A stretch of DNA of 64,000 nt, taken from assembly GCA_001443495.1 (NCBI GenBank), contig LDXR01000014.1:1-64000 (forward strand), in the 5' to 3' direction. A program made the position numbers and the translations under genes. Within the stretch, counting starts at the first letter, position 1. Each line of letters opens with the position of its first letter. This document shows positions 21,843 to 30,323 of this stretch, piece by piece. Source of the stretch: a candidate division NC10 bacterium CSP1-5. GTDB taxonomy: Bacteria; Methylomirabilota; Methylomirabilia; Methylomirabilales; CSP1-5. A model generated the notes under the pieces. It had not been told where the DNA came from. It searched no databases and saw only the letters and a list, made by a program, of their open reading frames with translations.

Positions 21843-23258
21843 TTAGATGGTCCCCTTCTTCTTGAGGGCGTCGATCTCGTCTTTCTTGAACCCGAAGTAC
21901 TTGCGGTAGATCTCCTCGTTGTCGAACCCGGTCGGCCGGCCGAGCCACTTGATCCGTGGCGGAGCCTTCTGGGCCAACTGGGAGGGCGGGCTGATGACGA
22001 CCTTGCCGTACATGAGATCGTCGACCTGCATCACGTGACCCCGGTACTTGAAATGCGGGAACTCCGCCACCTCGTCGGCAAAGGTCACGCCGCCCGAGGC
22101 CACCTCTTCGGCCTGGAGCTTCGTCTCGGCCTCAAGCCGCGAGTTGTCCTTGAACCACTCGGACAAGGTCGTATAGGTCTCGACCTGGGCATAGAAGGGG
22201 AGCCGGTCCACCACGACCTTCAGCGTCGGGTCCTCGACGATGTGCTGCTCCAGCTCGGGCCGGTCCTTGCCCACCGTCTTCCAGATCCGGTACCAGAGCC
22301 GGTCGTGGCCGCCACCGACCATGATCTGGCCATCCTTGCAAGGGTTCACGGCATAGATATTGATGGCCAGGTCCCAGTTGCCGAAGCGGGGCCGGATGCT
22401 GCCGTCCATCCCCTGCCAGCCCCAGTTATAGTCAATGATCCGCATGATCCCGGCCGCGCCGGTGGCCTCGACGAACTGGCCGCGGCCCGAGATCCTGTCC
22501 CGGTAATTCAGCGCTGCCATGATCCCATTGGCCAGGCACGTGCCGCCCACGTAGTCGCAGACCCACATGCCGGACCGGGTGGGCCGACCGCCGAAGGCGG
22601 CCGGGGCCCCGGTGCCATGGGTAAACCCACAGGCGTTCTGCCCCGTCGGGTCATACATCCAAGGCCGGTCCTTGAGCGGTCCCCACTGCCCCCGCTGCCC
22701 GATCCAGCCGTAGACCAGGCGGGGGTTGATCTCGGAAAGCTGCCGATAGCCGATCCCCCACGCGTCGAACTGCCCGGGGGGGTAGTTCTCGACCAGGATG
22801 TCCGCGTCGACGGCGAGCTTTTTCAGGAGCTCGCGGCCCTCGGCAGACTCCAGGTTCAGCGTCATCGAGAACTTGTTCCGGCACTCGTGGAGGAAGTTTG
22901 CCCCCATCGCCTCGCCGGTGACGTTGTCCTTGAACATCCACTCCTTACGGTTGAAGGGGGTCAGTCGTCGGGTGGGATCCCCGCCGGGGGGCTCGACCAT
23001 GATGACCTCGGCCCCGTGCTCGGCGAAGAGCGAGGTGGCCCAGTGGCCGCCCATGCTCTTCATGGTACAGTCAAGGATCCGAAGCCGGCTCAGCTTCTCC
23101 GGCTTCTTCCCCACATCCCGCCAGTGGACATTGGCTTCGAGCCAGTTGGGGTATTCCCGCGCTGCCTCGCTCAACCCCTTATAGACCTCATCGGGCGTCA
23201 TAAGGGGTACCGCCGGCCATGGCAGCACAGGGATGTCAGAACTCTTGATTTCTGGCAT
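21843..23258 (-). CDS. Family III CoA-transferase, subunit 2 (BbsE/BbsF-type)
   Basis: A 471-residue partner of the adjacent CoA-transferase. It has LFAEHGAEVIMVEPPGGDPTRR, NYPPGQFDAWGIGYRQLSEINPRLVYGWIG-like blocks and the Asp in MYDPTGQNACG at the position of the catalytic Asp. It is the first gene of the cluster (GGAGGAGGAGAGC before ATG) and is separated by only about 100 nt from the second IclR gene. Both subunits keep the active-site Asp, so either or both could be catalytic. Together with the aryl-CoA ligase downstream it indicates activation of a carboxylic acid by two routes, under IclR control. Confidence 0.8.
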   Translation of the reverse strand: MPEIKSSDIPVLPWPAVPLMTPDEVYKGLSEAAREYPNWLEANVHWRDVGKKPEKLSRLRILDCTMKSMGGHWATSLFAEHGAEVIMVEPPGGDPTRRLTPFNRKEWMFKDNVTGEAMGANFLHECRNKFSMTLNLESAEGRELLKKLAVDADILVENYPPGQFDAWGIGYRQLSEINPRLVYGWIGQRGQWGPLKDRPWMYDPTGQNACGFTHGTGAPAAFGGRPTRSGMWVCDYVGGTCLANGIMAALNYRDRISGRGQFVEATGAAGIMRIIDYNWGWQGMDGSIRPRFGNWDLAINIYAVNPCKDGQIMVGGGHDRLWYRIWKTVGKDRPELEQHIVEDPTLKVVVDRLPFYAQVETYTTLSEWFKDNSRLEAETKLQAEEVASGGVTFADEVAEFPHFKYRGHVMQVDDLMYGKVVISPPSQLAQKAPPRIKWLGRPTGFDNEEIYRKYFGFKKDEIDALKKKGTI

Positions 23259-23362
23259 GCTCTCCTCCTCCTACTGGAATAACGGTGATGCCTCTGCTTC
23301 CACGGAACACCGCCACACCGGGACGGCATCTACATTTTGTTCTCTCTCACCTCCTCTCTACG

Positions 23363-24169
23363 TTACCTGGCGGCCAAGGCGCCTACTTCGTACCCCAGGC
23401 GCTGTGAGAGCTTGCTCGCCGCTTCCTTCACGAGGGGGACCAGGTCCTTCTCGATCCGCTCCAGGGAAAACCGCGGGACCGGTCCCGAGAGCGCCACACC
23501 GGCCACGACCCGGTGCGAGTAATCTCTGACCGGCGCAGCGACACACCGGACCCCCTCTTCCAACTCCTCGTCGTCCACCGCATAGCCGAGCCGTGTCACC
23601 TCTTTGAGATGGGTGACCAGCTTGTCAAGGTTATCGATGGTGTGTGGCGTGCGCTTCTTTAGGGTATGGCCCTCAAAGACCTGGGCCAGATGGTCCCGGG
23701 ATTCGTAGGCGAGCTGGACCTTGCCAGAGGCAGTGCAGTACGCGGGCAGACGATGTCCGAGTCGCGGGACGATCCGAACCGTCTGGGAGGTCTCATGCAT
23801 CAGGACATACACCACTTCGGGACCATCCAGGATCGCCAGATATGCGGTTTCGTCACACCGGTTCACCAGGTCCTCCAGGATGGGGCGGGCCTGCCTTCTC
23901 AGGCCCAGATGGTGGACGAAGATATTGGCCACCTCGAAGGTCTTAATCCCCAACCGGTAGTTCCCGGTCCTCTGGTCCTGCTCGATATACCCCCGGACCT
24001 CCAGCGTGGCGAGCAAACGAAAAACGTTGTTCTTGTGCAGTCCGAGCTTGTGGCTCAGCTCCGTAACCCCCAACTCCTCCTGCTCATAGTTAAAGGCTTC
24101 CAATATATCCAGCGCCCGGTCGACGGACTGGACGATGTACTCTGATTTTTCCTTGCGGCGATGAGCCAT
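23363..24169 (-). CDS. IclR family transcriptional regulator (second)
   Basis: A 268-residue IclR regulator. The winged helix spans about 12-75 (SVDRALDILEAFNYEQEELGVTEL, KNNVFRLLATLEVRGYI); the effector domain follows (GHRLPAYCTASGKVQLA, EGVRCVAAPVRDYSHRVVAGVALSGP). It differs from the other IclR gene mainly in a longer, charged N-terminus (MAHRRKEKSEY). It is divergent in sequence but co-oriented with the CoA-transferase genes just downstream and has its own promoter. The pair of IclR proteins flanking one catabolic cluster suggests dual control, for example by substrate and CoA-ester. Confidence 0.85.
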   Translation of the reverse strand: MAHRRKEKSEYIVQSVDRALDILEAFNYEQEELGVTELSHKLGLHKNNVFRLLATLEVRGYIEQDQRTGNYRLGIKTFEVANIFVHHLGLRRQARPILEDLVNRCDETAYLAILDGPEVVYVLMHETSQTVRIVPRLGHRLPAYCTASGKVQLAYESRDHLAQVFEGHTLKKRTPHTIDNLDKLVTHLKEVTRLGYAVDDEELEEGVRCVAAPVRDYSHRVVAGVALSGPVPRFSLERIEKDLVPLVKEAASKLSQRLGYEVGALAAR

Positions 24170-24316
24170 CCGTCCGCCTGGGTGCCAAACGGGACTTGGC
24201 TCCGTGAAGGCTCCCGTTACCGGGATCTCGTTTACGGCGATCGGACTTTCTGACCTAGAAGGATGTGTCTACGTGTGTGGGCGCCTCGTGCCCGGTGAAG
24301 CTAACAAGGCAAGGCT

Positions 24317-24345
24317 AATGTAAAATCTCGTTCTATTCTTGTCAA
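24317..24345 (-). promoter_or_regulatory. Sigma70-type promoter of the second IclR gene
   Basis: TTGACA (24340-24345), 17-bp spacer and TACATT (24317-24322) on the minus strand, about 150 nt before the ATG. The spacer carries ATAGAACGAGA, similar to the operator-like palindrome of the first IclR gene. Confidence 0.65.
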
Positions 24346-24402
24346 GTAAAAAATGAAACCGGGGGGAGCGGGAGACCCGAGGAACCGTCCGGGGGGCGCG
24401 CC

Positions 24403-25068
24403 CTACCTAGGGAGGCCAAAAATCCCCTGCGGGACCTTCTGCCAGTCGGCCAAAAACCGTTCGAGCCCGACATCGGTCAGGGGGTGTTTGACGAGCTGCT
24501 CGAGGACGGGTGGAGGGACCGTGACCACATGGGCGCCCACCAGGGCGGCCTCGACGACATGGCGGGGGTGCCGGATACTGGCGGCCAAGACCTGGGTAGC
24601 GAGGTTGTACGTCCTATAGATGGCGACGAGGTCCCGGACGACATCCATGCCGACGTGCGCGTAATCGTCCAGGCGTCCGATAAAAGGGCTCACAAAGGTC
24701 GCCCCCGCCTTGGCCGCGAGGAGGCCCTGTGTCGCCGAAAAGACCAGGGTCACATTCACGCGGATGCCCGCGCTGCTCAGATCCCGGACCGCCCTGAGCC
24801 CTGGTTTCAGCATCGGGATCTTCACCACCACGTTATCGGCGATCTTGGCGATCTCCCGCCCCTCGGCCATCATCTCCTCGTAGGTCTTGCCGACCACCTC
24901 AACGCTCACCGGGCCGGGAACGATCCGGCAGATCTCCTCGACCACCTCCCGGAAGTCTGCCCCCTCCTTGGCGATCAGGGACGGATTGGTGGTCACCCCA
25001 TCGATCAGCCCGTGCTGCACAGCGTCCCGGATCATTTTCACGCTGGCGCTATCCATAAAGATCTGCAT
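24403..25068 (-). CDS. fsa: Fructose-6-phosphate aldolase/transaldolase-like protein
   Basis: A 221-residue small transaldolase (TalC/FSA subfamily). MQIFMDSASVKMI, DGVTTNPSLIAKEG, SVEVVG, VVKIPML (Schiff-base Lys), VNVTLVFSATQGLLAAKAGA and FVSPFIGRLDD are all present and in order. It interconverts C3 and C6/C7 sugar phosphates in the non-oxidative pentose phosphate pathway, or cleaves fructose 6-phosphate; which activity dominates cannot be told from length alone. The start five codons inside the longest frame is chosen because AGGAGG lies 6 nt before it. It is the last gene of the run that starts with ftsZ and pgeF. Confidence 0.85.
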   Translation of the reverse strand: MQIFMDSASVKMIRDAVQHGLIDGVTTNPSLIAKEGADFREVVEEICRIVPGPVSVEVVGKTYEEMMAEGREIAKIADNVVVKIPMLKPGLRAVRDLSSAGIRVNVTLVFSATQGLLAAKAGATFVSPFIGRLDDYAHVGMDVVRDLVAIYRTYNLATQVLAASIRHPRHVVEAALVGAHVVTVPPPVLEQLVKHPLTDVGLERFLADWQKVPQGIFGLPR

Positions 25069-25194
25069 CGCGCTCCTCCTCAACGTGCCATGCCGTCTCG
25101 TGAAGTGCCAGCTAGCCGGCTAGTCTGCCAGAAAGCTGGAATGCTCAAGAGCCGACAGTCCAGCCTCCGTTCTCGCCTCCTAGCGTCCTCGCGT

Positions 25195-25884
25195 CTACCC
25201 CTGAGGTCGGGCGCCGAAAATCGCCGTCCCGATCCGGACCATGGTCGCCCCCTCCTCCACGGCGACCTCGAAGTCGTGGCTCATGCCCATGGAGAGATGC
25301 CTCAGGCTCAGCTCGGGGAAGCGGGAGACAGCCTCCTCCCGGAGCCGGGTCAACCGCCGAAAGCAGGGCCGGACCCCGTCGGGGTCCGGATCGAAAGGGG
25401 GCATGGCCATCAACCCTTCGATGCTCAGGTGTGGCAGAGACCCCACTCTCTCCAGCAGAGGGAAGAGTTCGATTTCGGTCACTCCGGTCTTGGTCGGTTC
25501 CTCGGCGACATTTACCTCGACCAACGCTCGGACCCGCTTGCCCAGAGTGGATCCCGCCTTATCCAGTTCCTGCGCAAGCTTCCACGAATCGAGGGAGTGG
25601 ACCCAGTCAAAGAGCCGCACCGCCAGTCGCGCCTTGTTGGTCTGGAGGTGTCCCACCATGTGCCACCGGCACGGGGCATTGATCTCGCCGATCTTGGCCT
25701 GTGCCTCCTGGACCCGATTCTCTCCGATATCGCTGATGCCAGCGGCGATGGCCTCCTCAATGGTGGAGGCTGGAAAGCTCTTCGCCACGGCCACCACCAG
25801 AACCTCCCCCGGATCTCGGCCCACCCGCAAGGCCGCCGCCGCGATCCGCGCCCGCACGCTCTCGACCCGCTCCTTGATGGTCAT
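25195..25884 (-). CDS. PLP homeostasis protein (YggS/PROSC family)
   Basis: A 229-residue alanine-racemase-like barrel protein. The PLP Lys is in VAVAKSFPA; GENRVQEAQAKI, WHMVGHLQTNKARLAV, LVEVNVAEEPTKTG, GLMAMPPF and LSMGMSHDFEVAVEEGATMVRIGTAIFGAR are the characteristic family blocks. YggS binds pyridoxal phosphate without known enzymatic turnover and maintains B6 and amino-acid balance. It is often found next to cell-division genes, as here downstream of ftsZ and pgeF. The product ends right after the IFGAR motif, as usual. Confidence 0.9.
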   Translation of the reverse strand: MTIKERVESVRARIAAAALRVGRDPGEVLVVAVAKSFPASTIEEAIAAGISDIGENRVQEAQAKIGEINAPCRWHMVGHLQTNKARLAVRLFDWVHSLDSWKLAQELDKAGSTLGKRVRALVEVNVAEEPTKTGVTEIELFPLLERVGSLPHLSIEGLMAMPPFDPDPDGVRPCFRRLTRLREEAVSRFPELSLRHLSMGMSHDFEVAVEEGATMVRIGTAIFGARPQG

Positions 25885-25983
25885 CCCGCCTCGCCTTACA
25901 AGCTTCTAGCGTACCAACCGTAACGTATCAGAGGGCCTCAGAGGTGTCAATTCCAGTCGTCGACCGACGACCGGCGAGGCTAG

Positions 25984-26052
25984 GTGGCTGGTGGTTGGCG
26001 ACTGGTGGTTGGTCCTACTCACCAATCACTAATCACTAATCACCAGTCACTA
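25984..26052. repeat. Heptamer inverted array (GGTGGTTGG / CCAATCACTAATCAC)
   Basis: Left arm GTGGCTGGTGGTTGGCGACTGGTGGTTGG and right arm CACCAATCACTAATCACTAATC (first part quoted) are 7-bp periodic and mutually complementary, with a short loop. The right arm reaches the pgeF stop codon. The same words recur at 38989-39057 and 48165-48205. Confidence 0.7.
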
Positions 26053-26877
26053 CAGGAGGGCGATGACGCTCATCATCCGGCCCGTCTTTGGCTTTTCGGC
26101 CCGATATGAGTAAAAGAGATCGCTGCGGCACGCGGTGCAGAGGCCGGTGTCCACGACGCGTTCCCGGCTGACCCCTGTCTCGCCCAGGATGGCGATGTTC
26201 AGGCGAGCGAGGTCCAACATCCAGCGACCCTCTCCGATCGGTTTCACACAGCCCTGCCACGCTGTACAGGCCCCCTTCAGCTTGGTGATGACTGGCTCGT
26301 CCACCTCGTAACAGCAACCCCGGATGCCCGGACCGAGCGCGGCATAGCACTCGGCGGGATCGGTGCCATACGCCTCGTGCATCTTTCGAAGTGCGCGCTC
26401 GACGATACGCTGCACACTGCTCCGCCAGCCGGCATGAACGGCCCCGATGACCCGGCGGCGAGGGTCAGCAAGAAAGATCGGCAGGCAATCGGCGGTGCTG
26501 ATGGTGAGTCCGAAACCCGGGACATCGGTCACCATTGCGTCGTAGAGGTAGTCATCATCCAGCAAGAGTCGGGGGAACTGCTCGCGTCCCGCTAGGCCGG
26601 GATCCACGACTAAAACATCGTTCCCATGCACCTGGCGGACGCGCACGATGCGCGACGGATCCAGGCCGAGGACGCTGAAATACCGGCGCCGATTTTCGCG
26701 CACGGCCGCCGGATTGTCGCCGACGCTGAGCCCAAGGTTGAGCGAGTGATACGGCGGGACGCTCACTCCCCCCTTCCGGGTGCTGAAGGCGTGCCGGACG
26801 CCTAACTCATCAAAAAAAGAGAGCCGGAGAAACCCCGGCTCCTCACTCTCGACAATCCCCCGCTCGGTGAATCCCAT
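26050..26877 (-). CDS. pgeF: Peptidoglycan editing factor PgeF (YfiH, multicopper-oxidase-like)
   Basis: A 275-residue YfiH-family protein. The conserved metal site is formed by the His in VRQVHGND, the Cys in STADCLPIFLAD and the His in IGAVHAGWR; GIRGCCYEV and LDLARLN follow. The family was annotated as polyphenol oxidase (laccase), and later linked to removal of misincorporated residues from peptidoglycan precursors. Location directly after ftsZ fits that. A well-formed promoter lies 20-50 nt upstream, and AAGGGG precedes the ATG, so it can be expressed separately from the division genes. Confidence 0.9.
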   Translation of the reverse strand: MGFTERGIVESEEPGFLRLSFFDELGVRHAFSTRKGGVSVPPYHSLNLGLSVGDNPAAVRENRRRYFSVLGLDPSRIVRVRQVHGNDVLVVDPGLAGREQFPRLLLDDDYLYDAMVTDVPGFGLTISTADCLPIFLADPRRRVIGAVHAGWRSSVQRIVERALRKMHEAYGTDPAECYAALGPGIRGCCYEVDEPVITKLKGACTAWQGCVKPIGEGRWMLDLARLNIAILGETGVSRERVVDTGLCTACRSDLFYSYRAEKPKTGRMMSVIALL

Positions 26878-26899
26878 CCCGCCCCTTCGTCTATCCTAC

Positions 26900-26928
26900 A
26901 TTATATATAACACATGTGATTCGCCCAA
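26900..26928 (-). promoter_or_regulatory. Promoter of pgeF
   Basis: A perfect -10 TATAAT (26900-26905) with TTGGGC 17 bp upstream (26923-26928) on the minus strand. The predicted start is about 16 nt before the pgeF ATG. It lies between the ftsZ terminator and pgeF. Confidence 0.7.
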
Positions 26929-26970
26929 TCACCCCGGGCGCAAGAACCCCACGGGGTGTCTCGGGAACGG

Positions 26971-27002
26971 AAAATAACCGGGCGGCCCGGAGAGGGCCGC
27001 CC
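26971..27002 (-). terminator. Terminator of ftsZ
   Basis: A perfect 9-bp GC-only stem (GGGCGGCCC and complement, loop GGAGA) followed on the minus strand by GGTTATTTT, about 20 nt past the ftsZ stop codon. It ends the dcw transcript. Confidence 0.8.
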
Positions 27003-27022
27003 CAAGAGAAGCGAAGGACCGC

Positions 27023-28171
27023 TCACTCCGCCTGGCGGCGGAGGAACGTCGGGATGTCGAGTTCCTCCTCGTCCAGCTCGGCGAGCGTCAACTGGGCCGC
27101 ACCTACCTCTAGCCTGCCCCCCCGCCGCCTGAGATACCCCGGCCGTTCGACTACCTTGCTCGCATAGGCCTTGAGGTCGGCGATCTTGGTCTGCTCGGTC
27201 GCCTTCGCCTGCTGTTGCTCAAACCCGGTCGCGATGACCGTCACCCGCACCTCGCGGTTCATGCGCTCATCGATCACCGCTCCGAAGATGATGTGGGCAT
27301 CGGGATCAGCGGCGGCATAGATCGCCTGACCGACCTGCTCGACCTCATGGAGGCAGAGGTCCGGACCGCCGGTGATGTTGAGCAAGACCCCGCGGGCCCC
27401 CTGGATGGAGACATTCTCCAGGAGGGGGCTATTGATGGCCCGCTGCGTCGCCTCGACGGCGCAGTCCTCGCCGACGGCATGACCGGTCCCCATCATGGCC
27501 AGCCCCCGCTCGGCCATGATGGTCCGCACATCGGCGAAATCCACATTGACGAGCCCAGGGATCACGATGAGATCCGAGATCCCCTGGACCGCCTGGCGGA
27601 GGACGTCGTCGGCAAGCTTGAAGGCCTCGAGAAAGGTCGTGGACCGATCGGCGATGGCGAGGAGTTGCTGGTTGGGAATGGTAATCAGGGTATCAACCTT
27701 CTCCTTGAGCTCCTGCAGGCCCCGCTCGGCCTGCGCCATTCGGACCTTGCCCTCAAACTGGAAGGGTTTGGTCACCACACCCACCGTCAGGATCCCCAAT
27801 TCTTTGGCGAGATTGGCGATCACGGGGGCGGCGCCTGTGCCGGTTCCCCCGCCGAGCCCCGCAGTGACGAAGACCATATCCGCGCTGTCCAGGAAGCTCA
27901 GGATCTTATCGGTGTCTTCGATGGCCGCCTTCCGGCCGATGTCCGGGTTCGACCCGGCTCCCAACCCCTTCGTGAGCTTCTCCCCGATCTGCAGCTTGCT
28001 CTCGACGGGGGAAGAATGGAGAGCTTGAGCGTCGGTGTTGATCACGATGAACTCCACCCCCGTCATCGACGAGGTCGCCATGCGGTTCACCGCATTCGAG
28101 CCCCCTCCTCCGACACCGACGACTTTGATCTTGGCCGTCTTCTGAGGACCCTCTTCTAATTGAAACGGCAT
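27023..28171 (-). CDS. ftsZ: Cell division protein FtsZ
   Basis: A 382-residue tubulin homologue that forms the Z ring. The N-terminal GTPase domain shows [13 protein letters not shown], the tubulin signature [15 protein letters not shown] (about 105-120), VVTKPF and [11 protein letters not shown]; the C-terminal domain carries the catalytic loop. A linker of about 40 residues leads to the conserved tail DIPTFLRRQ that binds FtsA/ZipA-type partners. Length is normal. It is the last gene of the dcw run, about 70 nt after ftsA, with a spacer of GCTGTCAG repeats and a terminator behind it. Confidence 0.98.
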   Translation of the reverse strand: MPFQLEEGPQKTAKIKVVGVGGGGSNAVNRMATSSMTGVEFIVINTDAQALHSSPVESKLQIGEKLTKGLGAGSNPDIGRKAAIEDTDKILSFLDSADMVFVTAGLGGGTGTGAAPVIANLAKELGILTVGVVTKPFQFEGKVRMAQAERGLQELKEKVDTLITIPNQQLLAIADRSTTFLEAFKLADDVLRQAVQGISDLIVIPGLVNVDFADVRTIMAERGLAMMGTGHAVGEDCAVEATQRAINSPLLENVSIQGARGVLLNITGGPDLCLHEVEQVGQAIYAAADPDAHIIFGAVIDERMNREVRVTVIATGFEQQQAKATEQTKIADLKAYASKVVERPGYLRRRGGRLEVGAAQLTLAELDEEELDIPTFLRRQAE

Positions 28172-28202
28172 CGCTCACCCCCTCCTCTGTGTTAGCCCCA
28201 AA

Positions 28203-28240
28203 AACGCTGTCAGCTGTCAGCCATCAGCCGTCTGATAGCT
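28203..28240. repeat. Heptamer array (GCTGTCA words) between ftsA and ftsZ
   Basis: Tandem GCTGTCA/GCCATCA words with an imperfect inverted partner (TGATAGCTGTTA). It takes up most of the spacer between ftsA and ftsZ. Confidence 0.55.
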
Positions 28241-28241
28241 G

Positions 28242-29480
28242 TTAAAAGAATTCGCCGAACCACTCCCGCATCCTCTCTGTCACCCGACTGAACAGGGCGC
28301 CCTCGGTGACCCGCCGGAACTTCCGCTGGTGTCGATTCTGGGACCCATACAGCACGAGACCCACGGCAGTCGCGTAGATCGGGCTCGCCACCACGTCGAC
28401 GAGCCCCGCCACCCCTGCGGGGATTCCCCGTCTCACCGGCAATGTGAGGATCTCCTCCGCCAATTCCGGAACCCCAGGCATGATTGAGGACCCGCCCGTC
28501 ACGACCATCCCTCCGACGACCGTCTCTTCAAACCCGGCCCGCCGGATCTCCCGATCGACGAGGGAAAAGATCTCCTCGAGGCGAGGCCGGATAATCTCAC
28601 ACAGCATGTGTCGGCTGATGGTGCGGGACCGCCGACCGCCCACGCCCCCCACCTCGATATGCTCCTCCCGCTCGATCAGCGAGGCCACGGCGCATCCGTG
28701 TTTCTTTTTGATCTCCTCCGCTTCATGCATGGGAGTGCGTAACCCGATAGCGATATCGTTGGTGAGATGGTCTCCGCCGACCGCCAGCACCGCCGTGTGC
28801 CAGATGCTCCCCTCTTCGAAGACGGCGATGTCGGAAGTGCCGCCGCCGATATCCACCAGGACCGCGCCGAGGTCTTTCTCGTCGGAGCTGAGGGTCGAGA
28901 GAGAAGAGGCGAGCTGCTGGAGCACGATGTCCTGGACCTCGAGCCCGGCGCGGTTGCAGCATTTGATGATGTTCTGGGCCGAGGTGACGGCCCCGGTCAC
29001 GATGTGGACTTCGGACTCGAGCCGCACCCCGGTCATCCCCAGTGGTTCCTTGATCCCCCCCTGGCCGTCCACGATGAACTCCTGGGGCAGGACATGGATC
29101 ACCTCGCGATCCACGGGGAGGGCGACCGCCTTGGCGGCGTCAATGACCCGGTCCACATCCTTTTGGGTGATCTCTCGACTCTTGCTCGAGACGGCAATGA
29201 CGCCGCGGCTGTTGATCCCCTTGATGTGGCCCCCGGCGATCCCCACGAAAACGGAATGGACATCCACCCCGGCCATGAGCTCCGCCTCTTCCAGGGCGCG
29301 CTTGATGGAGTCCACCGTGACCTCGATGTTGATCACGACCCCCTTCCGGAGCCCCTTGGAGGGACTGGTCCCGACGCCGATGATGTCCAGGCCCCCATCG
29401 TCGAGAAGCTCGGCGATGATGGCGCAGATCTTGGTGGTGCCGATGTCCAATCCCACGATCACGTCATTTTCCCGTGGCAC
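28242..29480 (-). CDS. ftsA: Cell division protein FtsA
   Basis: A 412-residue actin-like protein that anchors FtsZ to the membrane. IVGLDIGTTKICAII is the phosphate-1 motif; the 1C subdomain follows (VDSIKRALEEAELMAGVDVHSVFVGIAG). VDIGGGTSDIAVFEEG is phosphate-2, and VVTGGSSIMPGVPELA the adenosine motif. The C-terminal end (VTERMREWFGEFF) is an amphipathic helix, the usual membrane-targeting sequence. It follows ftsQ after 3 nt, in the canonical ftsQ-ftsA-ftsZ order. Confidence 0.97.
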   Translation of the reverse strand: MPRENDVIVGLDIGTTKICAIIAELLDDGGLDIIGVGTSPSKGLRKGVVINIEVTVDSIKRALEEAELMAGVDVHSVFVGIAGGHIKGINSRGVIAVSSKSREITQKDVDRVIDAAKAVALPVDREVIHVLPQEFIVDGQGGIKEPLGMTGVRLESEVHIVTGAVTSAQNIIKCCNRAGLEVQDIVLQQLASSLSTLSSDEKDLGAVLVDIGGGTSDIAVFEEGSIWHTAVLAVGGDHLTNDIAIGLRTPMHEAEEIKKKHGCAVASLIEREEHIEVGGVGGRRSRTISRHMLCEIIRPRLEEIFSLVDREIRRAGFEETVVGGMVVTGGSSIMPGVPELAEEILTLPVRRGIPAGVAGLVDVVASPIYATAVGLVLYGSQNRHQRKFRRVTEGALFSRVTERMREWFGEFF

Positions 29481-29483
29481 CTC

Positions 29484-30257
29484 TCATCCTCCTTTCTCGG
29501 GCGGCTTCAGGATCACCCGCCCGGGAAATCTGAGATCCGCATACGCGAAACCCTGCAGCCGCTCCTCGCGATGACCCAGGGCCAGGCTGAGACGATGTAG
29601 TTGCGCGAGGGGATCCGGGCCGATCCGCAGAATCGCCCTGCCCCCCGCCAGGCGCAGGACATAGTTGCCGTCCGCCTCGGCGGTCACCTCCTCCACCAGT
29701 GTCTGCCTGAGGAGCGGTGCCTCCCGGAGCAGCTCGAGGAGCTCAAGCCCACCCAGGAGTCGCCGGTCGTCGAGATGCTCCCCGGCCCGGGCCTCGGCTC
29801 TCCAGGCTGCCCGCAGGAGCGGCAGGGCCTGCCCCGGGCGTGCCCGCTTCTCCTCAAGGATGACGGCATCAGCGCTCAGCAGAAACGTCTTCCCGAGGGA
29901 CAGGAGGGCGACGGGCCGTCGCTCCTCGACGGTGATGATCAGGCTGAGGGGGGGCTGCCGCTGGATCGAGGCGCTCAAGACCCAGGGATGGGTCGTGATC
30001 CTGCCAGCCAGCTCCTCGAGATCCAGTTGGAGGATGTTGACCGGCGGCCGGAGCCGCAACCGGGAAAGGATCTCGGCTGTCTCCACGTGGACATTTCCCC
30101 GGACCCGGATCTCACGCACCTCAAGCACCGAGAGCTGACGCAGGGACCCATGGGCCCACCAGACGCCCCCAATGACCAGGGCCACCGCGGTGGTGGTGGG
30201 GACGGCGATCATCCATCGCCGCCAGCGGCCATCACTTTCCTTTCGTCTCCGACGCAC
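29484..30257 (-). CDS. ftsQ: Cell division protein FtsQ (POTRA domain)
   Basis: A 257-residue bitopic protein. A short basic cytoplasmic N-terminus (RRRRKESDGRWRRW) precedes one transmembrane helix (AVPTTTAVALVIGGVWWA), a POTRA domain (LSVLEVREIRVRGNVHVETAEIL... about 45-110) and the FtsQ beta domain. It links FtsL/FtsB to the divisome. The longest frame starts nine codons earlier inside a GTTCACA repeat; GTG with GAGGAGG just upstream is preferred. No ddl gene separates it from murB, unlike in many dcw clusters. Confidence 0.88.
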   Translation of the reverse strand: MRRRRKESDGRWRRWMIAVPTTTAVALVIGGVWWAHGSLRQLSVLEVREIRVRGNVHVETAEILSRLRLRPPVNILQLDLEELAGRITTHPWVLSASIQRQPPLSLIITVEERRPVALLSLGKTFLLSADAVILEEKRARPGQALPLLRAAWRAEARAGEHLDDRRLLGGLELLELLREAPLLRQTLVEEVTAEADGNYVLRLAGGRAILRIGPDPLAQLHRLSLALGHREERLQGFAYADLRFPGRVILKPPEKGG

Positions 30258-30323
30258 TTCCCCTCCTCGGAGTTCACAGTTCACAGCAGAAGGAGATACC
30301 TTTACCCGTGAACCGCGAACGCT

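Noticed and set aside
20547-23282. A 911-residue open frame on the plus strand opposite the CoA-transferase genes
   Set aside because: It is an antisense shadow of the two CoA-transferase genes; its translation is rich in P/R/D/H with no domain, whereas the minus strand gives clear family motifs.
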